A stretch of DNA of 64,000 bases from Diadema setosum. Its lineage: Eukaryota > Echinodermata > Echinoidea > Diadematoida > Diadematidae. Positions 1 through 10,821 of this stretch are shown in pieces (the stretch's first letter is position 1; every line of letters begins with the position of its first letter). The stretch covers positions 9,503,328 to 9,567,327 of the forward strand of contig CM067065.1 in the NCBI GenBank assembly GCA_033980235.1, written 5' to 3'. Under the pieces are notes generated by a model. That model ran no database searches and was not told the origin of the DNA. It saw only the letters and a list, made by a program, of their open reading frames with translations. A program made the position numbers and the translations under genes.

Positions 1-144
1 CAGTATATGGATTCTTTTCAATTTTGAGATGAGTTAGGAGGGGTCATTTACTTGATTTACACATCTTTTCAGAGCTTAAACTATGCTCTTTCAGAGTCTC
101 TTCTTAACTAAAAACCCATGTCTGGCGACTTTTAGTAGGGTCAC
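1..144. repeat. Right end of a TIR element, cut by window edge
   Basis: The segment ending in a CATGTCTGGCGACTTT block and then GGGTCAC matches the right end of the element at 3819-4701 and the left end (inverted) of the one at 32720-33438. Only this end lies in the window. No coding sequence was seen. Confidence 0.55.
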
Positions 145-958
145 ATTTGTTGCTTTGTTTGTTGTTGTTGTTGTTGTGTGTTTTGTTTTGTTTTTTGTCC
201 ACTGATAATATGGTACTTAGTTTTCTCTTCAAAGTGAGAATAAATTCAACGCAAATTCATTTCAATTCAATATCAATTATCATACTAAAATCAAAGGTCA
301 TTTCTTATATCCATGATTAAAGTCTGGTATTTTTGTAATCAGTAAAATAATCCAAATATTTCTTCAGATATGGTGTGATTTCATATTCTTTTTGACGAGG
401 AATGTGTCGGATGCAAAATTATCCATATCAACAAACCCATTAGGCAAGCAGTATCCTGCACCTCAGTGTAAAGAAAGTGTATCTTACCTTTGTCAGATTT
501 AACAGGAACGTGTACAAACGAGCTACCAGAGGCAATCAACAAAAGTGACGATTAGGCCACCAATCAAACTTCAGCCGAGAGAGCCTTTGAGTCAATTGTC
601 TGGACGCGGTCTTCCCTTCCACAGTTACAGAATTATTCATAATCCATATCGTGACCGATTCTTATTGACCCGTACCAGCATGTACCACCGCACACACTTG
701 CCATACAAACCACAATTATCCTAATGATCCACTTGAACACATGGTAAGAAAAATTCAGCCAATAAGCGGAGGGTATAGTTCTAGTAGGCAGAGCACATTA
801 GGTGTAATTTAAGGGGCTATCATCATCGCTATGGGTGTGGGAAGAGAGTAAACATTAAAAAACAATGGACATTCAATATCAGAGTACAGTGGGATAGGGA
901 GACAATAGATAATTTAATATATCTGGGCTAATAATTGAACCGAAAGAAATCAAAGAAG
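145..958. other. Unassigned sequence; possible minus-strand splice donor
   Basis: No protein gene or repeat was recognised. On the minus strand a good donor (AAAG|GTAAGA) reads across about position 488. The frame upstream of it meets a stop quickly, so at most this is the end of a non-coding first exon of a gene lying left of the window. That is speculation. A short GTT run lies near 160-178. Confidence 0.25.
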
Positions 959-1156
959 TGGACTACAATATGAATTGTCCTCAGCTTTTGAAACGCGATT
1001 GAATTCCGAATCGGCACAAAAGAGATGGGAAATTCCTCACCAAAGGACGAGTAAGGTGATACGCATTGCGATGATTTGATACCGGTCGCCCGTCATAACA
1101 CGTCTTGAAAGAAGACAGGCAAATCAAGGTAGTATCCTATGTTACTATTAAGTCTA

Positions 1157-1208
<52 letters not shown>

Positions 1209-1490
1209 AATATATATTTATAATACCTCATTTTTGTGATGACAACCTAGGTGCTGTAATAATGAATTAAGTGAAAGTAATCTAAGTGGTTGACTGAAAT
1301 ATGAATTGACATCAGGAATTGAAAAGCTATTAAATTGCGAATCGACACAAAAGAGGTGTGAAACTCGTCATCCTAGGAAGATGTAGATGATACGCAGAGA
1401 GATGATTTGATATCGGTCGCCCGTCCTAGATAACTCTTAAAAAGAGACACTGCACGCAAATGAAGGCAGTACATTCAGTAAAGTATCTTG
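959..1490 (+). repeat. Diverged direct duplication around a (TA)n tract
   Basis: Two similar blocks, about 959-1150 and 1267-1490, share in order: a TATGAATTG start, an AATCGRCACAAAAGAG stretch, GATGATTTGATA followed by CGGTCGCCCGTC, and a trailing GTAGTA-type end. Between them is a pure (TA)n tract at about 1158-1205. This is an old local duplication of non-coding sequence. Confidence 0.7.
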
Positions 1491-2663
1491 TTATTAATCT
1501 ATGGAATCTTTTTGTCATCTACAGATTATGACATGAGATGGGATGTTGGAAAATGTCATTGTAATAGATCAAGTCATTGTTCCGATATTGGGTTAACAAA
1601 ATACGTCAGAAAGAGAGGAGAATGGAACTCAGCGGTTAGACGAGTGAAGTGATTGTGTCTCTCTGTGTGTGTGTGTGGGGGGGGGGGGGGTCCTGAGATA
1701 TTGCTCGCATATGATTGTCAACTTTAAACGTGGATGGTTTGGCAGAAATATGTTTTGTTTTGTTTTTATCACCGTACCTATTTTACAACTCGGTCGGCAC
1801 TCCCCTCTAGCCAGGTATTGGGTAACACGGAAAAATGTTAAACAACTAACTCTTTTTTATCCAGTGGGCGTACAAATTCACATAAAGGAGGATTCTTTTG
1901 AGATAAAATCAAAGGCACCACTAATATGTAGCCCTACCAGTGATTACATCGTGCATCCTTTTTCCTTTAAAAGGTACAAAGGAACCGTGTCATACCATAT
2001 TGCCGTATTTCATTTGATCATCACTTATCGACTTACGAGACAATAGATAATTGTATATCAAATAGACCGCTTACCACGAACTGGGTGCACGTCACGAGAC
2101 CACTACCCGTGAATCATACAGCCCACAAGTCATACAGCTCACGAGTCATACAGTAACTCTCTAGTCATACAGCTCACAAGTCATACAACCCACAAATCAT
2201 ACAGCCCACTATACTTATACAGCCCTTGAGTTCGACATCACGTAAAATAGGCTCAAGAGTTATAGCACCTATTAGACATTCCAAGAGTTCTACCCTACGT
2301 AAAAAAGAAGAAGAAGAAGAAAAAAAAAAAGCTCACAGGACTGAACTACTTAAAACCCCACGAGTCCGTAACTTCGTAATAAAGGCTCACGAGACCAATA
2401 GGATAAACAGCGCCATCTGTAAACCCACTTAGAGTGCGTAATAAGCCAGTTCGGACTTAGCTCATGGGCACATTGGTCCGAATGACCTTTCTTTTTTCTC
2501 AGTCGGTTAGGGGCACTTCACTCGCTTTTAGAGTGACATAATGCATAAGTTTTACGTAACGATTTATGGTATTCATCAATCCTGCTCAAACAAAGAATGA
2601 ACTTGCATAGACCAGAATGATCCGTCAATTCCGCATCAATTTCATTACCTTGCACTGAATGTA
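1491..2663. other. Intergenic sequence with GT/G tract
   Basis: This gene-free stretch contains a GT microsatellite running into about 13 G at 1665-1690, and AAG/A-rich sequence at 2305-2330. The long frame at 1669-2046 opens inside the simple repeat and shows no domain. Confidence 0.6.
2103..2226 (+). repeat. Short tandem array, ~16-bp unit
   Basis: About seven imperfect copies of a CACAAGTCATACAGCC-like unit follow one another. Similar CACGAG words continue with larger spacing to about 2400. Confidence 0.8.
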
Positions 2664-3057
2664 TTAAAGGGTGTGTACAGTTCTGGTCGAGGTGAGGATT
2701 TAGCTTTTAACGTTTTGCGAGATATTCAGAAACCACTATATGAGATGTCAAAGAGCATGCAGTTCTAAGGGGTATCAAAAGTTTATTCGATGAAAATCGG
2801 TTTTGAAATGGCTGAGATATCCAAAAACAAGGTGAAACAAAGAGATCCTAATAAAGTTGCGGCATGTCGCCTTTTATTATTAGCATTTTTTTTTTTGATA
2901 TCTCAGCCATTTGAAAACCAATTTTCATCAAATAAACATTAAATCCTTCTTAAAATTACGTGCTCTTTCATATTTCATAAGAGGCTTTTCATTATCTCAC
3001 TTAGGAATGTTCAAAACATGAATCCCCACCTCAACCAGTACTGTACAGTCCCTTTAA
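2664..3057. mobile_element. Palindromic MITE with TTAA ends, copy 1
   Basis: A 394-bp foldback element. The left end TTAAAGGGTGTGTACAG pairs with the right end CTGTACAGTCCCTTTAA, and the inner arms (AAAATCGGTTTTGAAATGG against CCATTTGAAAACCAATTTT) pair around a centre near 2860. A second copy at 36088-36478 has almost the same length. TTAA as the target site would fit Kolobok or piggyBac families. No transposase is encoded. Confidence 0.85.
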
Positions 3058-3448
3058 CAACCTCTGTCTGTTGATTTGCCAAATATCACTTTTGCTGTCA
3101 GGTAGATGTGCTGGCAAGCAGCATTTATAAGGATTACATGAATAATCATTACATCACAGATGCTTATCCCGGTGAATTTAAAAACCAACATGCCTGTTGG
3201 TCCGAATGACCTTTTTTCTGCTCATGCTCAAAGTGGAACTCCGAACTGGTCTATTACATAGGGTGTACTGATAGTGGCATAAGGAAGATACGTGATGGGA
3301 AAGGGGAGTTGCTATAAGGTGTCACCGCATCAGTTGTCCTTCCCAATCCCCTGGAGTTCTCAACGTCTTTATTTGTGTACATGTGTACGTGTGTGGGCAA
3401 GTACAAATGTATATAATATATATAATATACATATATATATATATATAT
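3058..3448. other. Intergenic, no gene seen
   Basis: Ordinary AT-rich sequence that ends in a TA microsatellite (3415-3448), into which the next MITE is inserted. Confidence 0.6.
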
Positions 3449-3698
3449 GAAGAGTTTGTTTGCAAAAACCGATAAGTCCATATTTGCCAAACGAATAGAG
3501 ATATTTGCGATTAAAGGTCAAGAAAAATATGGAGAATAATAAGAAAATTTTTGCTTCTTTTGACCATAACTTCAAAAATGTACCTTATTATGTAGTAACC
3601 AATATATCATTTAAAAGGTATTATTTTGTATTTTATGACAGAGACCGTACTTCAAAATCTTCAAAAATGGACTTATCGGTTTTTGGAAACAAACTCTT
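3449..3698. mobile_element. ~250-bp MITE (GAAGAGTTTGTTTGC ends), copy A
   Basis: The left end GAAGAGTTTGTTTGCAAAAA is repeated inverted at the right end, with ACCGATAAGTCCAT next to it in both arms. The element sits inside a TA repeat. Copies occur at 25914-26105 (3' truncated) and 60524-60770. Non-coding. Confidence 0.85.
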
Positions 3699-3715
3699 AT
3701 ATATGTGTATATGTG

Positions 3716-3763
<48 letters not shown>

Positions 3764-3818
3764 TATATATGTATATATACACACATACATATGTTTAAAT
3801 GTGTGTGTGTGTGTGTGT
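3699..3818 (+). repeat. TA/TG compound microsatellite
   Basis: Runs of TA, ATGT and a pure (TG)n. Every reading frame here is simple-sequence translation (Tyr/Ile or Cys/Val alternation). Confidence 0.95.
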
Positions 3819-4701
3819 GTGACCATACATCACAAAACCAACAAAAAGTCGCACGCACTGATTTTGTGTAAGGCCTAAAAATAGGTGAAATGGGTCAAAC
3901 TACAGTGTAGTCAATACAAATGTATTGAGTTTTTGATATTTTTTAAAGAGCAAGTCGTAAATGGAAGAAAATATTAAAGGGGTAAAGGCTGAGGTTTGAA
4001 ATTTTTTCAGATGTGACAGTGCACCACAAAACGAACCAAAAGTTGCACCATGATTTCACATGAGGACTCAAAAAAGGTGAAAAGGGTCAACCAAGTCAAT
4101 ATTGAGTTTTTCATATTTTCTGAAACAGCTACCCTCCTAAATTATTCTCAAGTTTGGGATCACAAAAAGAATACGAAAGTGCATTTTCAGAAGTTTTTCA
4201 ACAACTTTTTTTTTTTTTTGTAGAGTAGTGAGATCAGGTATGTCTTGGAGGCCCCATTTCATTTCTTGATAACCCTTTGCACACTCTTCACTTTCAAGTC
4301 TAGTAACTTTTGACGAGATAACGCTACTGCTTTAAAAGTTGGCATTTGTCATGAACAGAATGTACAATGTATTAACATAGCATATCTAATTTCAGTCTAA
4401 TTTGATATTTTTCATTGTTGTTGCTCCAGTGGTTTACACCCTATTTTTTTCTTCTTTTTTTGTTTGTCCAACTCATCACACAGCCAGTAGGGTTTGGTGA
4501 AGATTAAGCGCTTGAATAGGCCCCGTACTTCAGAGCCTTCTAGAGTGTGTGCTTTCTTTCCAATAATTAGATAGGTTAAGAGAGTCCATTTCAATCAAGC
4601 TATACAATTCTTTAAAGATTAAGAGTTTGCTCTTTCAGAATCTGCCCTTAACTGAAAAACATGTCTGGCGACTCTTTGTTGGGTTTGTGATGGAAGGTCA
4701 C
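3819..4701. mobile_element. ~880-bp TIR element, copy 1
   Basis: The left end GTGACCATACATCACAAAAC pairs with the right end, whose reverse complement starts GTGACCTTCCATCACAAACC. TIRs extend about 38 bp. The right subterminal region has CATGTCTGGCGACT, which is also present at 1-144 and at 32758-32775. No transposase frame. Confidence 0.75.
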
Positions 4702-5170
4702 AATTTGCCTCCCTCTGAAAAATGAAGTTTGTAAGATCGCAACTGCTAATCAGTTACTTAACAAACACGTCGGAAAAAAGGAACCACGGGACTCGAGCCT
4801 GTCATGTAATGCTTTCCGGGCAGCGACACTACCACCAGGCTAGTGCTGTCGGCAGTGACACGATGAACTTGGAAGAAAAATATCCAAGCTACGAAATTCC
4901 GACATTGTTATGTTAGGTAGTCCACGGCGGACAGGGCATTGATAAGTGCAAGGGAATATTAAGTAGAGAGGGGTGAAGGTTGAGGTTTAAATTTTCTTCA
5001 GTTTGTCTCCCCCTGGCAAAATAAAATTTTGTAAGATTGCAACTGTTGATCTGTAATTCAACCAGGGTTGGAAAAAAAAGGAACCACGGCACTCGAACCT
5101 GTCATCTACTGCTATTTCTGGTGGCCGGCAGTGACACGATGTTCCTGGAACAACAGTGTAATACCCAAGA
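4702..5170 (-). repeat. Two tandem tRNA-derived SINE-like copies
   Basis: Copies at about 4702-4880 and 4998-5145 share a TTTGTAAGATYGCAACTG block, a GGAACCACGG block and a GGCAGTGACACGATG end. On the minus strand, 4788-4799 and 5088-5099 read as tRNA B-box-like GGYTCGAGTSCC. The A-box side is weak, so a tRNA origin is likely but not certain. Confidence 0.55.
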
Positions 5171-5235
5171 TCGGAAATATGCCAATCCTATATTATGCTC
5201 TATTAACTGAACAATCCAAAAGTTACAATTTTGGC

Positions 5236-5271
<36 letters not shown>

Positions 5272-5311
5272 TATTTGGGTGTCAAAACGAAGCAAGTGCA
5301 CAAATTTGCAT

Positions 5312-5905
5312 TAAAAATGGCAAAAGGAAGCAAGTTACAATCTCATGATAATCACTTGCTTCCCTTTGCCAAATCATTTATACAACTGTATTTACACACA
5401 ACTTAGAATAAATACTTTGGCAAAAGGAGGCAAGTAACAACCTTATGATATGATTGTCACCTGCTTCCTTTTGTCATTTTTTTTTTAAAGATTGCTACAA
5501 ATCTATAATACTTTGGCAAAAGGAAACAAGTTACATTCTGATGTTATGATTGTCACTTGCTTCCTTTTGCCAGATTTTTCATGTTTGCTAGAAATCTGAA
5601 TTACTTTGGCGAAACGAAGCAAGTTACAACCTTTTGATATGATTGTCACTTGCTTCCTTTGGCCAAATTATTTATATTCGCACACAATCTAAAATACTTC
5701 GGCAAAAGGAAGCAAGTGACATCCTTATATGATTGTCACTTGCTTCCCTTTGCCAATTTTCTATGTTTGCTACAAATCTATAATACTTTGGTTAAAGGAA
5801 GCAAGTAATATACTCATGATATGATTGTCACATGCTTCCTTTTGCCAGATTTTTCATGTTTGCTACAAATCTATAATACTTTGGCACAAGGAAGCAAGTT
5901 TTATA
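5312..5905. repeat. Tandem array of self-complementary ~90-bp units
   Basis: Six to seven units each start with TTGGCAAAAGGAAGCAAGT, pass a short centre (CTTATGATATGATTG-like) and return as ACTTGCTTCCTTTTGCCA, followed by a GTTTGCTACAAATCTATAAT linker. Each unit is therefore an inverted repeat with an arm of about 18 bp. A T23 tract lies just before the array (5240-5268), and a single half-unit lies at about 6068-6086. Confidence 0.9.
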
Positions 5906-6123
5906 CATAATAAGTTTCTATAGGAATATCAGAATTCTTCGAATTGTCATAAATACATCACCATATGACTTACAGGAATACCGACATTATTACTCATCAC
6001 AAATTTCCATGTTAAAGGGCCTACCCAAAAACATATTTTCTTCATGTGTAGCATTTGTACTCGATGTCACTTGGTTCCTTTTGCCAATGTAGGGCAGTAA
6101 TTTTTGAGAAGCTAAGACTACCC

Positions 6124-6685
6124 TTAAAGGTAGGGAATCCCATTTGCATGCCTTAAATGAAGAGTTGTATAAATACAGTGGTATGTTGAAGAGAGTATCA
6201 TTTTAGAAACTCCCATAAAGTATTGAAAGTGGAAGGTAACATTTAGTACATTTTTATTGACCGTTAGATTTTGAATTGAATTTTTTTCGGGGCTCACCGT
6301 AAATTCCAGTATATTACTAGGCTACCTTTGCAGACCCATGCACTGCATGTGTGTCCATCATGTATATTTTGTGAAGAAAGTTCATCAAAACTTACAAGCA
6401 TTTCTATTATACATTCTTGCCACACACTCTATATGTTATTACATCAGCTCTTATACTTTTAAATTTGTGTTTATAGATAAAAAAATACAGAAGACTGCAA
6501 CAAAAAGGCTTAAGTGTGGCTGACACAAAGAACTACTGAGTAGTTGAGTTTTGTGCATTATTCAAATTGTAGATAACTGTTGACTTCCAAATTTCTCAGC
6601 AGTGGCCTAAACAAGTCCCCTGAGGTTCATATTTAATGTTTTGCTGCATTTTGGGAGGTCTGTAAAAGGTATCCCCTACCTTTAA
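6124..6685. mobile_element. TTAA-ended element, 562 bp
   Basis: The left end TTAAAGGTAGGGAATCCC pairs with the right end, whose reverse complement is TTAAAGGTAGGGGATACC. The inside shows no coding potential beyond a chance 61-codon frame. Confidence 0.7.
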
Positions 6686-6743
6686 CACTTGGCGATCCAT
6701 TAAAGATTAATGCGTAGCCCCCCCCCCCCCCCCAAAAAAAAAA

Positions 6744-6775
<32 letters not shown>

Positions 6776-7965
6776 AACACCCAAAAAAAAAAAAAACAAC
6801 AACACCGCAAGCATATGGCCTAAAGGCCGAAGACGCTCGTATCGTTTTTTCTAAACCGGTTTTTATTCACAAACCTTTTGTTGTTTTTTTCACATGATGT
6901 TCTGTACAGCATCAATCCCTCTAAGATGGAAGAATGATTTATTAACTTAAAACTAAAGTTGCCCATTCATAACATGTTAGCATAAGCGTAGGCCACAATC
7001 ATCGTTTCTCTTGCACTTGGATCTCAATAGATACAAATACGTAAAACAAGTCATGAGTTACAGCATAATACACTCAGTAAGTATGTTAATTCCAAATCGT
7101 GCACTGTATCAAGTTATTACGGTTAATTTCACCTTTTAGCAGTAAGGTAGAAAGTTCAAACCCTGCATATGAGAGTAGTTAATGGCGGCACGCAGAAGCA
7201 TGTACGGTACCATGTAGGGGCCTACATTGGATTCAGAGTTATTCAAATCAGTTTCAACATAGATTATATAATTGAACAATATCAATAACAAAAAGAATTT
7301 GCGGAACTTGGATCAAAGTACATTGTGTATTGTTACAGCCTGTATCATGTGTCCTGTTAAAGTACGTCATATTTACGGATGATACACTGTACAGACAGAC
7401 GTGCTAATATATTCAAAGTTTATGCATACTTCTACAAAATGGTTGGTCTACACAGGTCACTATTCAAACACATCTCTGACCAAATCATTCGTCAATACAT
7501 CTCGAGTCCGAATCATCTATCACATACATCTAGCAGCCCCTACATCACTACTCCGAATATTCTTACAGGTCAAATGCAATGAAACCTCAAATTCACCTTT
7601 GACCTGTGACCTTTTAAACTTTCTCTACATCTTTCAACTTCGAATAAAAATGGTGCCGAGACCAGCAACAAGATAACAAGTTTGTGTTCATTCCATCCGA
7701 TGCCGCACAGGTTACACCACATCATAGTTTACCATTCAACCACTTTTTCTTTTAATGATACATGTGTATTGCCTCAAGAATTCTCTATTAGATGATCATG
7801 GATCACACACAAACTCAATAACACATAGATACATTCACTCTGTCTGACGTAGAAGAGGCACAATAGAAAGAACAAAACTACGACAGATCGTCGGACAAAC
7901 AAACAAACAAACAGGACAGAGGCTGGGCCGACTGACAAACTCCGCAAGATCACATCATTATATTA
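6686..7965. other. Intergenic; C/A homopolymer block, otherwise nothing
   Basis: A run of about 16 C followed by A-rich and CAAAA repeats fills 6717-6805. The remainder to 7965 shows no recognisable gene or repeat apart from a CAAA run near 7898. Confidence 0.6.
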
Positions 7966-8150
7966 CAGTCCACTACCATTATAACGAACACGGTTATAAC
8001 GAAATTCCGGATAACCGATGTGAATATTCAGGCCGCAACATCATCCGCTCTATGTATCTTTATTGTTTATTTGTTCGGTTATAACGAAATTTCGATATAA
8101 CGAAAGGAAACTGCCGGTCCCGAGGACTTCATTATAATGGGAGTCCACTG
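7966..8150. mobile_element. pogo/Tigger-like MITE, copy 1
   Basis: CAGTCCACTACCATTATAAC at the left and its inverse (ATTATAATGGGAGTCCACTG) at the right, flanked on both sides by TA. A TA target and CAGT...ACTG ends with TTATAACGA motifs are features of the pogo/Tigger group. Related copies are at 15149-15335 and 48087-48300. Confidence 0.85.
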
Positions 8151-8289
8151 TATCTGACAAACGGAAATGAAGAAACTATACACAACACGAAGTACAGTAC
8201 ATAAGTAGTATGCATGGTTTAAGGCACTTTTGGCATCAGACAATAGCGAGCGGTAGATCTGCGACGCGAACGCTAAGAGGAATTAGGCA

Positions 8290-8321
<32 letters not shown>

Positions 8322-9008
8322 ACAAAAATTGTTGTTCTGCGCATGGCGCGAAGACAGTTGTCAACCCGGGAGGCTGCGTCGTCTTGAACAGCGTTTTGTC
8401 TCGCAAATATAAACCTCGCTCATATGCTTTGGAGAGAAAGTGAAACAGTTTATCAGTAAGACGTCTAATTGCCATGACAAGTTGTAATCAGGGGGGAAAA
8501 AAATTGCATACAATACGATGCTTGTCATTTCAGTTATACTCGACTATGACCCACCCTTGACCCTGATATAAAATGGACTGATTACACAAGTGATTTCATT
8601 TGAAGTAGAAATGGTTTTGTTTTTGTTTTTGTTTTTCAATGTAGCTACTACAGAAGCATCGGTTGCTTGTACAAAAGGCAGTAAGGGAAACCTCGGCTGT
8701 AAGCCCCCTCCTAACGACAAAGCAGTGGGGATAGAGTGCACTGCCCGTGGGAACAACCGCTGCCGGGACTTTCCCGGGACATTGCCGAGACGTTCCGAAG
8801 CCTGATATCGAGCCGGAACTGTTACAGCTTCCCTTTCATGATCCAGTGCAGTTACAAATGAAGAGTAAAATCGCACAATGGGCTAAGCGCCCTCTTTAGA
8901 CACTTTGAAGTAAGTCCATCATCAGACAGAGCAATATGTTGTAAATTCCTTCTGGTGATAACAAACTTGTTACATAACAAGATACATTCTTCAATGACGT
9001 TAATTAAC
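8151..9008. other. Intergenic; short repeat shared with 12595-12680
   Basis: The block at about 8350-8425 (GAAGACAGTTGTCAACCCGG, then GAGGCTGCGTCG) resembles 12595-12680. A CAAAAA run lies at 8290-8328. The frame at 8590-8805 has six cysteines but opens beside a GTTTTT repeat and has no recognised domain, so it is not called a gene. Confidence 0.4.
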
Positions 9009-9044
9009 CCTAATCAGGCTGGGCTTTTTTGGCTATGCTATATC

Positions 9045-9077
<33 letters not shown>

Positions 9078-9804
9078 ACTCCGCCCCCCCTTCAGATCTC
9101 GCCTATGGAACGCGTGATCGCGCCGAAAATCGGCACACGCGACGCCCGCGACGTATACTATCAAAATGAATGGTTGCTTTCTCCCAAAAATTTTTCTTAT
9201 ATTTTATATTAATTAATTGTTGTAATTTATGCATAAAATCAGTTTTGGGCTCTAAATCACTTATTAATGCTCTAATTAAGCTAATTTCTTTTTAAAAATG
9301 TTTCTTGTATCATTCTCCTGAGACACAGGATAAAAAAAAAAAAATCTGTATCGTAATTAATTTCTTATGTATTTGATTGCTTTTTGAATTTCTTATGTAT
9401 TTCTTTGTTTTTCTACCTTTTGTTTTTGTTTGTTTTTTTGGCAAAAAAATTGTCACAGACATTTTTCGAAGCTTTATTATGCTAAAATAAATTAATTTCG
9501 TCCATTTTAAGTCAAGATATGAATTTTTATGTGAATTAATTGAAAAAACACAATTTGCATTGGATTTGTACACAAAATCACGTTTCGGAGCAATTTTGGG
9601 GTTAACAATTTTTTTTTCGAACGGGCGTCGCGTCAAAACGGTACGCGCGGGCGCAACAATTTTGGTCTCAAAAGTTGCGCGATACTTGAAAGAAAAAAGT
9701 CATGAAACATCGCGGCGGAAGCTTATCGCGCTGCGAAGATATTGCGCGAAACGTCGAGGGGGGGGGGGGGGCGGATTCCCCCCCCCCCCCCAGCCTGATT
9801 AGGG
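9009..9804. mobile_element. piggyBac-like non-autonomous element, copy 1
   Basis: Exactly flanked by TTAA at 9005-9008 and 9805-9808, with ends CCCTAATCAGGCTGGGCT and CAGCCTGATTAGGG. Inside the left end is a poly-G run (about 9047-9074); near the right end a poly-G is followed by poly-C (9759-9790). Family copies lie at 57397-58155 and 61960-62779. The interior is AT-rich without a transposase frame. The TTAA target and CCC...GGG termini fit piggyBac. Confidence 0.85.
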
Positions 9805-10602
9805 TTAACACGTCTAAAATTGTGTTACTTCGGTAGTTACTTCCTTTTTCCTGCAACATTCGTCCTAAATTCCCTTAACTTGACGAGAATAGAGTTAATT
9901 CGTTTTGCAATTAAACTCTTCACATTTTTACAGTAGTCGGCAAATATTTGCACTTCAGACATAAGTCAATCTACGGTGCTGGACCTTGATCGCTAACCTG
10001 TAATAACTCTGTTTTGTTCACAAAACAGAGCATCGCACGAAGATGCTTTTTAAACGTTTGAAGTTGTTCGCTGAAAGAAAAGTCCTGGACCAGTGCACGG
10101 ATGACGTCACCCGCAGCTTCCCATATGAGGGCGTATAAGAAGTTCTTTCAGAATCTTAGCTAAAGTCAGACAAGGTGATCGCTCGCTGCTGCATGGAACG
10201 AACTACTACATACTTTCAAACTCCAGGCAAGTGTGTGCTAATCTCCTATGTGCATCACCACAGTTCCGCACAATCCTTTCTATTCTACGAAAATTTCGGA
10301 CATTGTCATTCCCTTTTTCTTTTTCATTTTTTTCCCTTTTTTTTTCTCAATGCTGCTATGCATGTTTTTCTATCTTTCGTCAGCTTCTTTTAATCAGCAA
10401 CTTGATGAGTTAAAAAAAAAGACCACTATCAAACAAAAAAAGTGAAAAAGCTGTTGTTTCTTGTTTTCATATATATTTCTATCGGAGACACAATTTGGGC
10501 GTGCCTCGTGGTTTGTTTGTTTCAGGGCAGTCTGTCGATTTGGCTGTAGCAACGCGTTGGCTCCCAGTGCGCCGCGTCCATCGGGTGGCTTGCAGTGTTT
10601 TA
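9805..10602. other. 3' flank / probable 3' UTR side of the TMED gene
   Basis: This lies downstream of the minus-strand TMED stop codon. T-rich tracts and A-runs are present, but no polyadenylation signal was firmly placed. Confidence 0.4.
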
Positions 10603-10821
10603 TCATGTCCTAACTTTGCCCGTGCCGCCGAACAGACTTCGAATCATGACAACCTGGATAAGAGCGGTCAGCAGCATGACCACCGTGTTGACCACTGACC
10701 AGAAGCTGACCCGCTCGAAGTTGCGCTCGGCCAGATAGCGGTCCCGGAACTCAATGTTGCGCCACTGACGCTGGTGCTGCTGAGATTTCCGGAGGTTGTC
10801 GCTGACGATGTCCAGAGATGT
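10603..10821 (-). CDS. TMED5: TMED last exon (coiled coil, TM helix, tail)
   Basis: 72 codons plus TGA after a CTTTCCCCAG acceptor. Encodes RDRYLAERNFERVSFWSVVN, then the membrane helix NTVVMLLTALIQVVMI, then RSLFGGTGKVRT. Confidence 0.95.
   Translation of the reverse strand, partial: TSLDIVSDNLRKSQQHQRQWRNIEFRDRYLAERNFERVSFWSVVNTVVMLLTALIQVVMIRSLFGGTGKVRT

Noticed and set aside
3505..3871. Frames rich in Tyr/Ile/Val on both strands
   Set aside because: They translate TA/TG microsatellites and a MITE also found at 60524.
5312..5905. CRISPR-like array
   Set aside because: Repeats are self-complementary, diverged, and separated by a constant linker rather than unique spacers; the genome is eukaryotic and no cas genes are present.
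8590..8805. Small cysteine-containing secreted peptide gene
   Set aside because: The hydrophobic start comes from a GTTTTT repeat, the frame has no splice context or recognised pattern, and the opposite strand is equally open.
9005..9808. Interstitial telomeric repeat because of TTAACCCTAA
   Set aside because: Only one CCCTAA is present at each end and it is part of the inverted terminus of the piggyBac-like element.
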